Source: Paraconiothyrium sp. Pb-2020 (Eukaryota > Ascomycota > Dothideomycetes > Pleosporales > Didymosphaeriaceae). From it: 64,000 nucleotides of DNA. The stretch lies in NCBI GenBank assembly GCA_022419385.1, contig JAJUBI010000001.1:434001-498000 (forward strand), in the 5' to 3' direction. A model generated the notes under the pieces. The model saw only the letters and a program-made list of their open reading frames with translations, was not told the origin of the DNA and searched no databases. Numbering within the stretch: the stretch's first letter is position 1; each line of letters starts with the position of its first letter. The position numbers and the translations under genes were made by a program. Shown in pieces: positions 1 through 11,822 of the stretch.

Positions 1-232
1 GGCGTTCGGTGAAGCGATTGTAGACTTCATCGTTGTCGCCAGTGGCAACGTAGGACACATGCGCCATCTCATGGTTACTGAAGCTGGACACGGTGTGTTG
101 TAGTTGAAGCCGGTGGTTCTCGTCACGTTCCGATGGAACTATGGAGGCGTATTGCTTCTCAGCATCGTTCATCTCTGGTGACTGTCCACTTTGCGCTGGT
201 GCTGTGGACGAGGAAGCAGTTGCGGGGGCCAT
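1..232 (-). CDS. N-terminal fragment, possible MFS transporter
   Basis: An ATG at 232 opens a frame that runs off the left edge of the window (77 codons visible). The start is Ala/Ser/Thr-rich and polar, and the last visible residues are EVYNRFTER. In fungal DHA-type major facilitator transporters a polar N-terminal tail often ends in a motif of this shape just before the first membrane helix, so a transporter is a reasonable guess. No membrane segment is visible because the gene is cut. The function is inference from a short tail; another family is quite possible. Confidence 0.4.
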   Translation of the reverse strand, partial: MAPATASSSTAPAQSGQSPEMNDAEKQYASIVPSERDENHRLQLQHTVSSFSNHEMAHVSYVATGDNDEVYNRFTER

Positions 233-1180
233 GTTGAGATATCATGGATTCGATCAAGATGAATCTTAAGCGAATGTTCAGAACGAATTGTCCAATGTCG
301 TGTTCAATGAGATTTGAGCTGTGGACTATCTCCACAAGCAACTTAGACTTGTTATACACGACAAAAGATGGAGAGAAAGTGACTCGAAATATCTGGATCG
401 GCGAGCTTGAGCGGTATACAACGCACTCCGCATTTTGGCGAGTCACTGTACTGCTCAATTAAAACACTAGCGTACAGATTCCTCCAAAATTTGCAGGTTG
501 GGAGAAGATTGCCGTCATAGGCGTCCCAATGTGGTCAAAACCTAGCTTTTCCGTGAACATTGCCGGCCGCGCTATCGGGACCAGAAGCCGTCGGAGTGAA
601 TGCCGGAATAGCGGAACGTCGCCGAAAGCTGCATTTTTCGCCGACAAACCTATTGCAACCGATAACTCCATGTATCTGTTGGCCTGTAGCCAATCTCACA
701 CAACGATGAGCCACAAGTTGTGGCGCGTAAGATGGTCAACTCTTTCAGATCTACACAGTGTAGATAAGATAAGATATCTTCGATGGTCCCACTCCGAGAT
801 GAAGCAGCTGCGATTTCGGATACGTGAGCGATCTTCGCTTGACCACCAAGGTGGACAACTTGTAGCGGTCAGCACCTTTCGGTTGGTCGGAAATGCTCCG
901 GAAAATCTGGCTGCAAGCTATTGCTGTTCCTGATCGATTAGCGTTAACAGAGAAAGCTTTGTTTGCAACATATACAGTATCGTCTAATATTCGATGTGGC
1001 AGCGTGAGCCGCGTATAACTATGTACTCATGTCGAAGAGCCGCACGTGAGGAAACCGTCTTCAGCGGTGTATGCCACCAAACGCCTGTTCTGAGGATCAC
1101 CCCTTCCTGGGATGCCGATGATGAAATTACCGTGGAACGCCTTCAATGCAAGTAGACTTTTATCGCCGCATAGCCTGTCA
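233..1180. other. intergenic, no gene seen
   Basis: About 950 bases lie between the edge gene on the minus strand and the 3' end of the next minus-strand gene. Short open frames occur on both strands, but none shows domain-like composition or convincing splice partners. The stretch next to 232 should hold the promoter of the edge gene. Confidence 0.5.
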
Positions 1181-1678
1181 TTATATGCTGAGTCGGTCGA
1201 GGCTCAGCCTATCAACACTCCGATGGCGCTTCACCATGCCGAGCTTGTAGAACTTCTCTTCGCCGGCGGCTGTGCGACCGCCGATATACCACTTCTCTGC
1301 TCCCATGGCTTCGTGAAAGCCCTCTGAGGAGCTGTCCGAACCTCTCCGGCTTCGCGCTGATGCTCCTGGTATCGGGAAAGCCTTGGTCTGAGCGGGAGAG
1401 GTCGAGCGGTGGTACGGAACAGGGTGTTGTCTAGTAGGCTGGAACTGGCCGGTGGCCTGTACCGCAGCAGTCGTGGCACCTGGCGAGGGAGGTCCGGCTT
1501 TGCTACTTATCTGCCGTGACGTGCTCGCAGAGTTCTGGTTTGCATTTTGTGGTGTGGAGGTGTTGTGGGTATATGAGCTCGCAGCCGCCGCCGACTGTGA
1601 ACTTGCGGCCTTTTGTATTGCGGACTGGGCGCGGAACGCCGCCAGAAAGTTGGAGAAGAAGGGACGATTTGACGACAT
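1181..1678 (-). CDS. small Ser/Gln-rich hypothetical protein
   Basis: The single-exon frame encodes 165 aa from the ATG at 1678 (MSSNRPFF...). The N-terminal part is Ala/Ser/Gln-rich and probably disordered. The C-terminal 45 residues are more structured: GAEKWYIGGRTAAGEEKFYKL, followed by RHRSVDRLSLDRLSI, which contains basic RxxS/RLS sites of the kind kinases use. The frame stays open for about 250 codons upstream of this ATG, but that part has composition unlike a folded protein, so I chose the 1678 start. I recall small proteins with a similar EKWYIGG/EEKFYKL tail in other filamentous ascomycetes but know of no function. The gene is probable; its role is unknown. Confidence 0.6.
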   Translation of the reverse strand: MSSNRPFFSNFLAAFRAQSAIQKAASSQSAAAASSYTHNTSTPQNANQNSASTSRQISSKAGPPSPGATTAAVQATGQFQPTRQHPVPYHRSTSPAQTKAFPIPGASARSRRGSDSSSEGFHEAMGAEKWYIGGRTAAGEEKFYKLGMVKRHRSVDRLSLDRLSI

Positions 1679-3672
1679 GGTATCGGGAGGTTTGCGCCTT
1701 GAGCGAGAGCTCTGGCTGTCCGGGTGCATAGACAGGCGCACGGTACGATGCGCAACCTCAGATATAACGGACAAGCGGAAAGCTGTTGCTACCGCGGGCT
1801 GGCCTCTGGCCGTCTTTATCGACTCCTCATGCAGCTGCTCGAAGCGTCCTTCGGCGCTACCGCGTAGCCGAATGTGGTGGTTGCTTGCAACGTGTGGGTG
1901 ACGTAGGGTCAGCGCAGGGCTCGACACGGGATGGAAGCGCGCGTGGAGGGGCAACGGTGAATCGTGTGGTAGCAGCGGGCGAGGATGGATGGCGGGGTAG
2001 TGATATAGGCTTGATCTCGCAGAGTCGCGGTGTTTCGTCGGCGGGCGCCTGGCCTTAAAGTCTGGGGGAGACGGGAAGACGTTTGGCGCGCATCTGACGG
2101 CGCAGCGGCGGATGCAAGAAAACAAATCGGAAAGCGGCTGTTGGCCGAACCGACCCTGCCCACTTTTCACGTTCCTACAGACTGCCCCGCGATGGATCCG
2201 GTCACTTGGACATGCCGGTCCTGCTGAAGATGCAGCATCTTGCAGGAGATCTCTCGGTCTTTTCAGTCTTTTGGGGAGGGAACTGCGGCTGCACGATTCG
2301 CTCATGGCTTCGAGCCAACCATGTGGGCGCGCACCAACGTGCATCCGCCCTATCGCCAACCCCTCTCTGACCAAACATGGTGCGAACCTGTGCAGCGTCC
2401 GATCCGCCGACCGTTCGCTCGTTTCTTTTTCTGCAGCTGCCAGCACCCATGAAGCTTGGTTCCGAGATCACGAGGCGGCCTTCCGTCCTGCGATCTCGAT
2501 CACCTCCAGATAACGAGCTGCCTCGCCTTGAATGACTTGCTTGTTGTGTCTACCTTCTATGCACCCCCATCCTCGGTCAGCGCGGCAGGCGGCGGGTACC
2601 TGGCTGACTGCGGTCATCGTTGTGTGCTGGCATGCATAAGACATCTGCTCAATCTGCGCCCTCTTGCCCAAACCTGGCGTTGAGTCGTCCCACGGTCGAT
2701 CTTCTTTACTGCATAAACATTGAGCCCTGGAGGCAGCTTAGTCACGTGAACCCTCTATGCCGACTATAAACGATGGGGCTCTCTGCTGCGCCCAGCACTA
2801 GCCGCGAGGGCTCCCACGTGCTCACCTGCAAGCGTCGACTTGCTTGTCTCGGACGGCTTTCAACACTTGTAGAAGAGCCGACGGCTTCCCGGCGCCTAGC
2901 AGCCATGAAGTGGGCCTTTCAAGTTTGGTCATGTTGCCTGGTGATACAATCACATTGGGCATCCCGCCACCTTGGTTTCTGGGACTTCCAAACAGATCAC
3001 GTCTGAACTAACGACTTTCGATATACAAGAACTATCATTTCCATTCAAAGGTTGCTCGCATTGTCGACGGACTACTACCGACCGCCGCTTTCTTCCCGAC
3101 CACCTGAGGTACCGTGCCGTTTTCCGATTGGGGTTGCGGCTGACATACAATCCTACAACATCGCGTCAGATATGGAACGAGAACCAATGTCCAAGAAAGA
3201 CGATCTCCATTACCAAACCCCTTCTTCATCATGTTCTGACTCGTCACTGCGCACCGCTTCTTCTAAGAGCTGTAATACACGCAACAATAAGGTTTCCCGC
3301 GATGATTGTTTGCTTTCCACTGGTCATGATCTAAGCTTCCATTGCATTCAGTCACTAGCATTTGCTCCGTTCTTCATTCGCCGACTCCGCTGTTCTTCTA
3401 TTCTCCGTCCTTTCACTTCTACATCTTCTCAGCACGTGCATCGGTCACGATGCACCGTTATCTCAAGGACCGAAGGGCTGTCTCTGCGCCGCAATATTCA
3501 TGACACACCCTTTAAAGCGACCTATACATCAACCCAACCGACATCAGCATTTGCATCAACCAGTTCTGGACTCCCCTCACTGGCTAGCGAAGACGGCGAC
3601 CACAACCCTCTCTATCGCGTGCGATCTTACATTAGACCAAAACCTCAAGACCTTCCTGCATATAGACTCAAG
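1679..3672. other. divergent intergenic region
   Basis: About 2 kb separates two divergent genes and should carry both promoters. Several frames of 60-130 codons are present, but none has recognisable protein character. An open frame continues upstream of the ATG at 3673, but its composition is not protein-like and it looks like leader sequence. Confidence 0.45.
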
Positions 3673-4534
3673 ATGCCCTCCGAACTTACAACCTTTGCTT
3701 CACGACTACAAACCTTCATCCAACAACTCCCCCATCTCTGGGCCTCCACCCACCCCACCAACACCGCCTACGCCTCCTCCCTATCCCCCAACCCAAGCCT
3801 CCCAGGCGGCTACGCAGACTCCCCCGAAACCCGCAACCGCCTCCTCTTCAACATGGACAAGCTCTCCATCCCCCACCCCAACCGCCCCCTCTTCCTCGCC
3901 GTAAACAAGCTCGTCTTAGCCTACATGTCCAGCCCGCGCTACGACCCCTCCCACGACTACGAGCACATCCAGCGCGTCGTAAAATACACCCACGAGCTGT
4001 ACCTCGCCGAGAAAGCCGCCAGCCGTCTACCCCCCAACTTCGACTTGACCACCATGTACCTAGCCGCTATGATGCACGACGTAGGCGAAACAAAGTATCT
4101 AGAAGCAGGCCGCAGCCAGACGGACGTCGTGCGCGAGAAAATGCTCGCCTGCGGCGCCACCGCACGTCTTGCGGAGGACGTCGCTACCATCGCGGTGAAC
4201 GTGAGCTACACCCGCGAAGCAACCGCTAAGGACAAAACGCTCGTCTACGCCGTTATCGCGCGCCATCCTGAACTCGCGTTCGTGCAGGACGCGGATCGCC
4301 TCGATGCCATCGGTCCGTGTGGGCAGGCGAGGTGCTTTGTGTACGGCGGCGCGAATGAGACGAGGAGGGGGCAGAGCATTCACACGGGGGTGCAGTTGCA
4401 TCATACGAGGTTTTGCAACTATGTGGGATGATGAAGACGGGGAGTGGGCGGAGAAGGCGGTGGGGAGGTGGGAGTGGATGGGGAGGTTTCGGCGGGAGTG
4501 GGGGGTAGATACGGATGTGAGTTCTGTGCTGTGA
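3673..4534 (+). CDS. HD-domain phosphohydrolase, frame broken twice near the 3' end
   Basis: The protein resembles fungal HD-superfamily metal-dependent phosphohydrolases. The metal-binding pattern is visible: HDYEHIQRV, then MMHDVGE (the HD pair), then QDADRLDAIG carrying the last Asp. The start chosen is the ATG at 3673 (MPSELTTF). The main frame stops at 4431, right after HHTRF, before the family's usual C-terminal helix. That helix is present in the two other frames: LQLCGMMKT and then EWAEKAVGRWEWM...TDVSSVL, ending at 4534. Adding one T to the T4 run at 4411-4414 and one G to the G4 run at 4439-4442 would make one frame of 287 codons. So either the assembly lost two bases or the gene is recently damaged. 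The substrate is unknown; such enzymes may act on nucleotides. Confidence 0.8.
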
Positions 4535-4854
4535 GGGGAGGGTTAGCAAGGAGGGAGGAAGTGGGGAGTTGTGTATTGGGGCTGCAGATAGGGGTAAGAA
4601 GATCCAGGAAGGCTTTGGTGTATGATGATTGAGGGCGGAGATCACGCGGGTAGAAGAAATGGCAATGTGACATTATATTGCCGTTTCCTCTACCCAGAAA
4701 ACACCCCGGTGCAAAGCCATAACCCAACAAACGATGACCATGCTCGTGGATAGAGACTAGCGTGATGCATAAAGAAATGGTTCAAAGCATAATCAATACA
4801 TCGCCATCCCCTCTCCATCTACCCCCTCCACCCAACCCTGTCCCTGGACCTTCC
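4535..4854. other. convergent intergenic region
   Basis: A 320-base gap lies between the 3' ends of two converging genes. It presumably holds both 3' untranslated regions; I see no gene in it. Confidence 0.5.
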
Positions 4855-5673
4855 CTAATCCAAGATCTTCTTCCCTAACAGCGGCACTTGTTCCCCAGAC
4901 TTCAAACTCACCCTCGGGCTTGGAATCTCGTCCACACTCTCCCTCTTCGGCAAGTCGCCCACCTTGTTCCACACCAGCAGCAGCATCACATGCCCGGGCG
5001 TGATGCCCAGCTGCTGCGAGCCCCAGCGGAAGGGCCAGATGTTGCTGGTGGCGTCCCGCGCGGGTATAGCTTTTGCGTCGAAGTAGCAGTCTACGTCTGG
5101 GGTGGTGTTAGTATGGAGTGGGTAGGAAGGCAGGTTGGGGGAGGAAAGGGAGGAAAGGCAGAGAGCATTGACTATCACTCGCATGCTTAACGACAAGAGG
5201 AAAATGGCACGTACCACCCTGACAGAGGAAGACATGGGGGAAGCCATTCTGGACCAACGTTAGGACAATATGCAGGGGATCGTGACGCAGGGCCTTACGA
5301 TTGTGTACAGCTCGTCGTAGATGTCTGCGGTGAACGGCTTCAAGCAGTTCCATGCGTGGTCTGACTTTCCATAAATGCTATCGCTGTTTATCTCTTGCGT
5401 CGCGTCTGAGAAAGTGCAGTTCCCGCTCGTGGTCGACAACGTGTAGGGATAGGTGTTTATGCGCGTGAAAACAGCGCAGGCGGAATCGTTGGAGGGAGTG
5501 ATGAACTTTCCGTTGGCGTTCAGGCAGCCAACTCTATCGGCGGTGGTTGCCTCGCGCCAGTCGGATGAGTTCCACACATCGATGGTACCTATGCCTGTGA
5601 AGTTTGCCTGCGTGATTCCCTGCGCAAGCGCGGCTGTAGCGAAAGCAAGCACGCTAGTGAACATGACCATCAT
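4855..5673 (-). CDS. secreted cysteine-containing protein of unknown function
   Basis: Three exons on the minus strand: 5673-5299, 5248-5215 and 5096-4855. Introns use GTAAGG/CCAG and GTACGT/CCAG with CTAAC branch sites, and the exons sum to 651 nt (216 aa). Residues 1-17 (MMVMFTSVLAFATAALA) form a signal peptide, with likely cleavage before Gln18. The mature part has six cysteines, enough for three disulfides, and several N-x-S/T sites (NFT, NSS, NDS, NCT), which fits an extracellular protein. The C-terminal half (WPFRWGSQQLGITPGHVMLLLVW) is more hydrophobic and ends in a charged tail. I do not recognise a named family. A secreted effector or cell-wall protein is possible but is inference only. 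Confidence 0.7.
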
Positions 5674-7129
5674 GAAGGATAGATGAAGCGATGAGTTGCG
5701 GTACTGATCGAATGACGTTGTTTCCCGGCGCGCAATGCTAGGCTTTAAGTACCATCTACCGTGCCTCGATAATTTCGGAAACGAGGCGTCCAGGTCGACG
5801 ATGGAGAAACCTGCACAGCACCGTCGACCAGGTATGCAGTGTCCTGCTCAATCAAACGGTGGACCTGGTCAATCATACGACCTTCCCAAACTGCATCTTA
5901 AATGAGCTGCACTACTTTCTTTCTAGGCAGCTCGCGCTTCCCCTCACGCCAACCGTTGTCCAAATTCGCAGACCCTATCTAAATCGCGAGCCTGAGTGGA
6001 TGATACGGATTGAGCTGATGCTTGCGACGCCTGTGGAGATGGTAATTTGTTTCCTTCCGCAAAGAGAAGAGGAGACGCTCGTAAAGGTAATATGCGTGGT
6101 CGTTATGCACAGGTGGTAGGGGTGGGATTTCAAATCGACCAATTCCGCATCGGAAAATTGGTAGGCGAAGTCGCACGAAACGCACGAGACGGATGTGACG
6201 ACTTAAGACACGTCAACAAAGCCACAGTGGGACAAGTCGAATGGGAAGGAGGGTTTGCAAATTGGACAGGGGAAAATAGCGGATTGGATGAATCTAGTAG
6301 CGGGGCGATTAACCTGTTCAGCCTGCTGAACAGACCGCGGAACAGTCGCGCAATCGATTGTCAGCTGTCTGTCAGCTTCGAGTACGAGTGCACGTGAAGT
6401 TCATGGGTCCACGGATGTATGTTGGTAGGGGTCAGGCGAGGTCGACATGGGTTGCTCCGGGGGCAGGCGAACGTCACCTGATTGGATTGTCCAAGTCGTC
6501 GAAGGTACCTGAGCGTGAGCCCTATGTTGCGTCAGCCGCGGATAGACACGCGACCGATGAGGTGCAAAGGGTAGGAGTAGAGACGAGTCGAGGACTTATA
6601 GTTCGCAGGCCGCCAAGCACTGCTTATTCAGAAGATGTACGCTAAATTCCCGACCATCTGAGGCACGATGTGAGGAAACACCTGCCACTGCATCGCCAAT
6701 AACCAACATTCATACAGAATAACAACAATCTTTCAATACACCGCCCAGTATGGCAGTTGCGCCTGGACTCGACGCTGCGGCCTTTGTTACACCTGCCCCT
6801 CTACCAGCCGCCACGCGTGCCTGTGCGATGCGTCGAGTCTATATAAAAACCTACCCCCCACTGCCCTACTTTCTTCTCCAGCGTATTTGCTTTACGTTCA
6901 TTCCTCCTATCCAAAGTAAGATCGAACTTGGACTTGAATCCTCCATTCGAATCTTATAGCACCTCGATATATTGTGCCACGGTAAGCTATAGGTGTCAGT
7001 TCCCCCCTACTAGTATTCAGCCAATGCATACCCGCTTCCGGAAGCTTATGTTTATAGTGCGTCCTTATATTGAGCTTTGTTGTACGATAAGTCAGTATAC
7101 CTCCTCAAGAGCTGCATCTCTGCGACTCA
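5674..7129. other. divergent intergenic region
   Basis: About 1.45 kb lies between divergent genes. A TATA-like stretch (tctatataaaaa) occurs near 6840, about 290 bases before the ATG at 7130, and could serve that gene if it has a long or spliced leader. Frames of 60-115 codons here look random. Confidence 0.4.
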
Positions 7130-7936
7130 ATGGCTGGCTTCCCTGGCTTCAACAAGATCAGCTCAGATGGCGACTTTGGCACACACCCGGAGGACGTGAT
7201 GGACTCCAAGTTCTACGGCAAAACCTCTATCTACGATGACATCCACGAACTCGCCAACAAGAAGAACAATGTTACGGTCGGAACATTGGACGCGGCCCAG
7301 TCCGGCAGCCATGTTCCCGGGGGACCGTAAGTTTGCTACCTATCCGAGGCATTTGACAACAACTTACATATTTTTAGTCGCGATGGTCCCGTAACCTTCG
7401 GCAATGGCAATAACGAGAAGCTTCCGTTCGACTTCGACATGCGCTCTATGCGCTTCGACGCCGCGGCAGCAGCTACTCGTAGGACCCCGTCTTTCATAAG
7501 CCAGGCTGTCCGAAAGAGCAAGGACTTGATGATTTGTTCTGCTCCTGGCAAGCTTTGCTCCTTCCCTCTACCTAGCATCGGCTTCATGGCTCCTGTGCTG
7601 GGCAAGCGCAAGCGTTCGGCTCCTGCTCCCGTTTCTGGCCCCAAGGAGTGCGATCAAGCCTCTGCTGGCTGCGCCGGAAAACGCCTTCGTGACAACAATG
7701 GCGGTTCTGTTGCGACTGCTGCCGCTACCCACGGCCCTTGCGGGGAGAATTTTGTGCAGGTCGGTCGCCCACCACACGGTCTAGCTGCTCGCAACCCTAC
7801 CAACACCAACACTACATGGGTGCGTCCCATTCGAAAGGAATATCGCGGAGTCTGTGGCTTCTTCCAGCCACCAGAAGATAAATCCTGGACTGTGGATCCG
7901 CGCACCGGTAGGCGCATCCAGACATCTGCTCACTGA
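7130..7936 (+). CDS. hypothetical protein, two exons
   Basis: Exons 7130-7326 and 7378-7936 are joined across a 51-nt intron (GTAAGT ... TTTTTAG) and give 251 aa in frame. The N-terminus (MAGFPGFNKISSDGDFGTHPED) and centre are polar. KRKR (in LGKRKRSAPAP) could be a nuclear localisation signal. A C-terminal block, VRPIRKEYRGVCGFFQPPEDKSW, looks more conserved, with several aromatic residues. There is no signal peptide or membrane helix. I recognise no domain. The clean intron and the even composition of both exons in one frame support a real gene; the function is unknown. Confidence 0.6.
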
Positions 7937-9879
7937 GTCGACTTCCGCGCTAGGTGTACAGAGTCTTCGGCGACCCGGGTGTGCTTTCTACACCAAGGTT
8001 ACTCGAGGCTTTTGTCCCCCGGCAGTGTGTCACTACGTCTATGACTATTCGCATTGGACTTTCCCGGGATCACCCTGACCTTCACTGCTCAGGGTCATCG
8101 TGCGATCAAGCTATGTCTCATTGATTTGATGCACTTGCTTGTTCAACCAATGTGGAATGCCCGCACATGCATGCTTATGCACTTCCCATATTCCGACTAT
8201 GGTACTAATTGAGCCCGGAGCATCGGCTCCAAAAGTCATGACTACGAAAAAGATTCACGGACAACGATCATGAAATACGATATTCTTTCGGCGGGAGCAG
8301 CACATCTCAGCGAAGATTCTACATCTGACGGACAAAGATCAAGATGCCGGGAGTCTTTGAGACGGTAGATTACTAACCCACTCAGCGGCCGTAAGGCTTA
8401 TGACGAGGTCACCGTTTGTAAAAATCATCTCAAAATAACTTTCCTTCAAATTTTCCTTTAAACAAATAAGTGCTGAACGTGAGATGACCTGACGTGATCT
8501 TGCAAGCTGTGGCAAAGCCACTCATTCTGTACCTGTCTGAGCATCACTACATTCAAAAGTGTATTCCTAGCTCTGTCGAAGCTTCCTCAGCCTTGCTTAA
8601 GTACTGGTCGCGTGAGATCTACGCCGTGTGTGTATCACCTGCCGCATCCAGTCGCTGTTGCAGAAGCCAATGCCGTCAATCCGCTTTTCGAGGCTCGCAA
8701 CGAGCTTGGAGAGCGAGCGGTATGTACATGCCTATGCAACCCTTGCTCGGGTAAATGCAGGACTTGCATCTAGGCTGTCAGTCTTCTGACTAAGTCTCGT
8801 GAAATTGTTAGAGAATGCTGATAGTGGTAGGTTGGCACGTACATCTCGGAACGATCTGGTCGGGGCCGGGGTGTACTGTACTTCTAGCAAATGGCTGAGT
8901 GCTGGAAGCTGTTGTTGGGGCCATTAAAGCTGTCAATGGAAACCCACATCAAATCAAGTTTACTTGCGAACAAGCACCTGATTGTCACATTATCGTAACT
9001 TCTGCCCAAGTGGTCTTTACTCTTCAAACTTCGTGATCTAGGAAGCTTCTGACCGAGATGCATATCCGTAAAGACGAGGGACTCGTTGATAACATCAACT
9101 ACTACGGCTCGCCCATCTTTATAGAGGGAGCGACACAACTCTGGTATCATGAGGTCGGCGTTTTGTCACGTGCCATTAGACATACCTGCACCCAGTGGAA
9201 AATGTTGTGGTTTGATTGGGAGTTTTTTGATTGGTGATGCCTACAATGGAACCGTGGTACGCGAAGGAGCTCCTGAGAGCAGAGTCAACCTCTATACCCC
9301 CCATTCCACTTCTATCCTCCGAATAGCCTTCTCCACTCTGCATTTGCGAAGAAATATTGACCACGCATTTGATATACTCAGGAAATACCGCCATTAGTGT
9401 AAGCTATCTAAACGGAGGTAGCGGTGAGGCGTTTGTACCCGTCACGTTTGACTCCCTTCCTGTGGAAGCACTTCCATTACATGAAGCCTTCATGTAGCCT
9501 TACAAACACTGCTCTCAGCTCAACGACGTACCTCAGAGCAATAGCGGATCTTAGGAGCCGTTGCCCCACCTATGTATTCAATAACATTCGTGCTGTTCTG
9601 CTAACACAGCCTCTTGTTATAATATAGTCCGGAAATGCTACGCTTCCGAATATGAAGGCTCTTTTACCTTCGTAAAAGGTTAGAAGGAATCTAGGGTTGT
9701 CTCACTTGAGTTCACTTCATTGTGGCCGGCGTGTCAGGTGCGCGTTGCCCGAGAAACGCAACCACTCACCTGTACCGCGCTGTCGCTCGATTTGAACAAC
9801 ACTTCAACCTTTCAAGACACGCTCTTCCATCCTCACGACACTGGCACACACGTCAAACACCAGCAAAGACATCATCAGG
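7937..9879. other. gene-poor intergenic stretch
   Basis: About 1.9 kb without a convincing gene. A minus-strand ATG frame at 8884-9150 (88 codons) and plus-strand frames around 8494-8754 and 9149-9397 exist, but they lack domain character and splice support. The composition is slightly more AT-rich than the genes around it. Confidence 0.45.
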
Positions 9880-10822
9880 ATGTCGAACGACTCGGAAGGC
9901 ATGGAACGGCCCTGCAAACACCTGCTAGAACTTTCGGTGTTGGGAAACCCTGCGGGCGGTCAGCAGACAACGCGTGGACCTAAGCACACAAACCGTCAGG
10001 CGTCTTTGGATGGAATAGGCAAATGGGCGAATATACTCAAGCAGCAGCAGACTCCGTCAGAGCCAGATGCGCGTGGTATGTACCTTGTCACTCAATATCA
10101 TGAAACGTAATTCACTTTTACGCTTATTACTGTCGCGAATAAAGCACAGGAACTCGACCACGACGATGCTGGGCAGTTACAGGCCGAACTTAACTCATTT
10201 CACGCGCGAGAAATTGCTTCGGGAAATGACCAGGTCGCGTTCGCGAGGAGAGCAAGGTTTGCTCGTGAGAACTTCCTACCGCCAAAAGAGGTTGAGGATG
10301 AGTACGACTGGCCAGCGGAGGTTAGAAATCGGATAAGCAGAGGGACAAACGGTATACACTCACCTGTTCCATGTCTGGATACTTTCCTAATTGCTCACCA
10401 CCGCAGTTGCCCAAGCCCCTCATGTTGAAGGCGATTCCGAATCGACCAGCCTGGAAGCCCACGGCACGAGATCCGAAGATCAGACCACGGAGCGCAGATC
10501 CCTGAATGGAGTCGAGTCACATACACGGGCACAACACGGACATGTGCAATTCTATGCTGGTGTGGACAAGGCTTCATCCTCAGAAGAAATCATCGTCAAC
10601 GCAAGAGTGACAATCAAGACAGAGTTCAGGGTCACCAAAGAGCTGTGGGGTGCAAAAAAGGCCGAGAAAGACTTGAAGGCAATGATTCGAAAGAGGGTAA
10701 TGCTGTTTCTGGAGGACAATATGTATGGTGGTCGGGACTTGGTCGACCGGGCTGACCTAGTGAACTGGGATTGGAAGCGTGATAAAACCACGTCCAAGTC
10801 GCAGATGCCCGACACCAAGTAG
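9880..10822 (+). CDS. hypothetical protein, three exons
   Basis: The proposed exons are 9880-10075, 10145-10351 and 10407-10822, giving 819 nt (272 aa). Intron 2 is canonical (GTATAC ... CTAAT ... CGCAG). Intron 1 has a good GTATGT donor, but the frame requires an AAG acceptor (10142-10144); the nearby CAG at 10149 would bring a stop, so this junction is the weak point. The protein is hydrophilic and charged. Exon 2 is acidic and helical (QELDHDDAGQLQAELNSFHA). The C-terminal 90 residues (EIIVNARVTIKTEFRVTKELW ... KKAEKDLKAMIRKRV) look like a folded basic helical domain. No known family recognised. Confidence 0.55.
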
Positions 10823-11822
10823 CTCCTTGATTGAGACTACATGGACAGATGTAGCGATGGTGTATGAATAAGGAGAATTCCTAGGCTGTGGGCTTCTAGG
10901 AAGCGATCAACATGCTCTCACTCTCCTTGATCACCGTAGGGCTACCCGGTGTTCTTTGTGTAATTAAATTAGTGTCTCATAAAGGCTGCCATTGTGGCTA
11001 TGCATGATACCCGGAAACCACATCCGTTCTTGACTGTGACACTCACGCAAGTGTGTGCAGTGCGTTCTGGATGCGTTTGCTTGGTAATGTTGTCGATGGC
11101 TTCGAAGCACAAAGCCCGAGGGTCTTGTTCGTCGGGTTGGGCCTCCGCCCTAGGTGTTTCTGGGTTCTTGAATTTACTTAGTATAGTGCATGATTCCATC
11201 TGTTTGGATCAGATCTTGAACCCCAAAGCCACGATCTGTCAGGCCACAACGGCACCCATCACTTCACGCACTGAAAACGCAGTGAGCCTAAGCACTCATC
11301 GCTGTTTCGTTTATCGTTCGGGCTCACATTCGATGGAGCTGTTTGGACACTACCGTTGTTGTTAGCGTCTTGACACTGACTGACCTTTCTTTCCCGTCTT
11401 CACATTGGCATAGTGTAAAGCATGAAAAATTTAGACTCCGCCCAATGTCGTCATACATGGCTGTATGCCGGATATTGCTTCAATACTACCCTCAATTAAG
11501 CTTGACAACACCGGTTGCTGGGCCTGATTAGCCGACGTTTAATATCCGTGTCACGCGCCACTCCACCACATTAATTATTCAATACGATCATAGATTGAGT
11601 TCCCCATGGAGTCAACACCATAGCGTCGTATACTCATTGCAACACTGTACTCGCCGCCTACCAGGTCGCGTCGCATGTGCGGGCCATTCAGCCGCATGAG
11701 TTATCTCCGGGCAGAAGATGATGTAGCAATCGTGAATAGATGTGATGGACACAAGATAAATTGCTAGAGACTCCTCGACATTACTCACTCGTCCACACCG
11801 CAAGACATTCTCATACGACAAG
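10823..11822. other. intergenic, promoter side of the AA9 gene
   Basis: A 1-kb gap. A 123-codon frame at 10994-11365 is Cys/Ser-rich and looks random. The last few hundred bases should contain the promoter of the AA9 gene starting at 11823; I did not find an unambiguous regulator site by eye. Confidence 0.4.

Noticed and set aside
1679..2446. In-frame upstream extension of the small Ser-rich protein
   Set aside because: Composition is random-like (many Cys/His/Arg/Pro), and the ATG at 1678 gives a natural start.
3673..4534. HD gene breaks as programmed frameshifting
   Set aside because: No slippery heptamer with downstream structure was evident, and similar losses occur in three unrelated genes, which favours assembly error.
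10994..11365. 123-codon plus-strand frame
   Set aside because: No motif, no splice partner, unusual Cys/Ser composition; consistent with chance.
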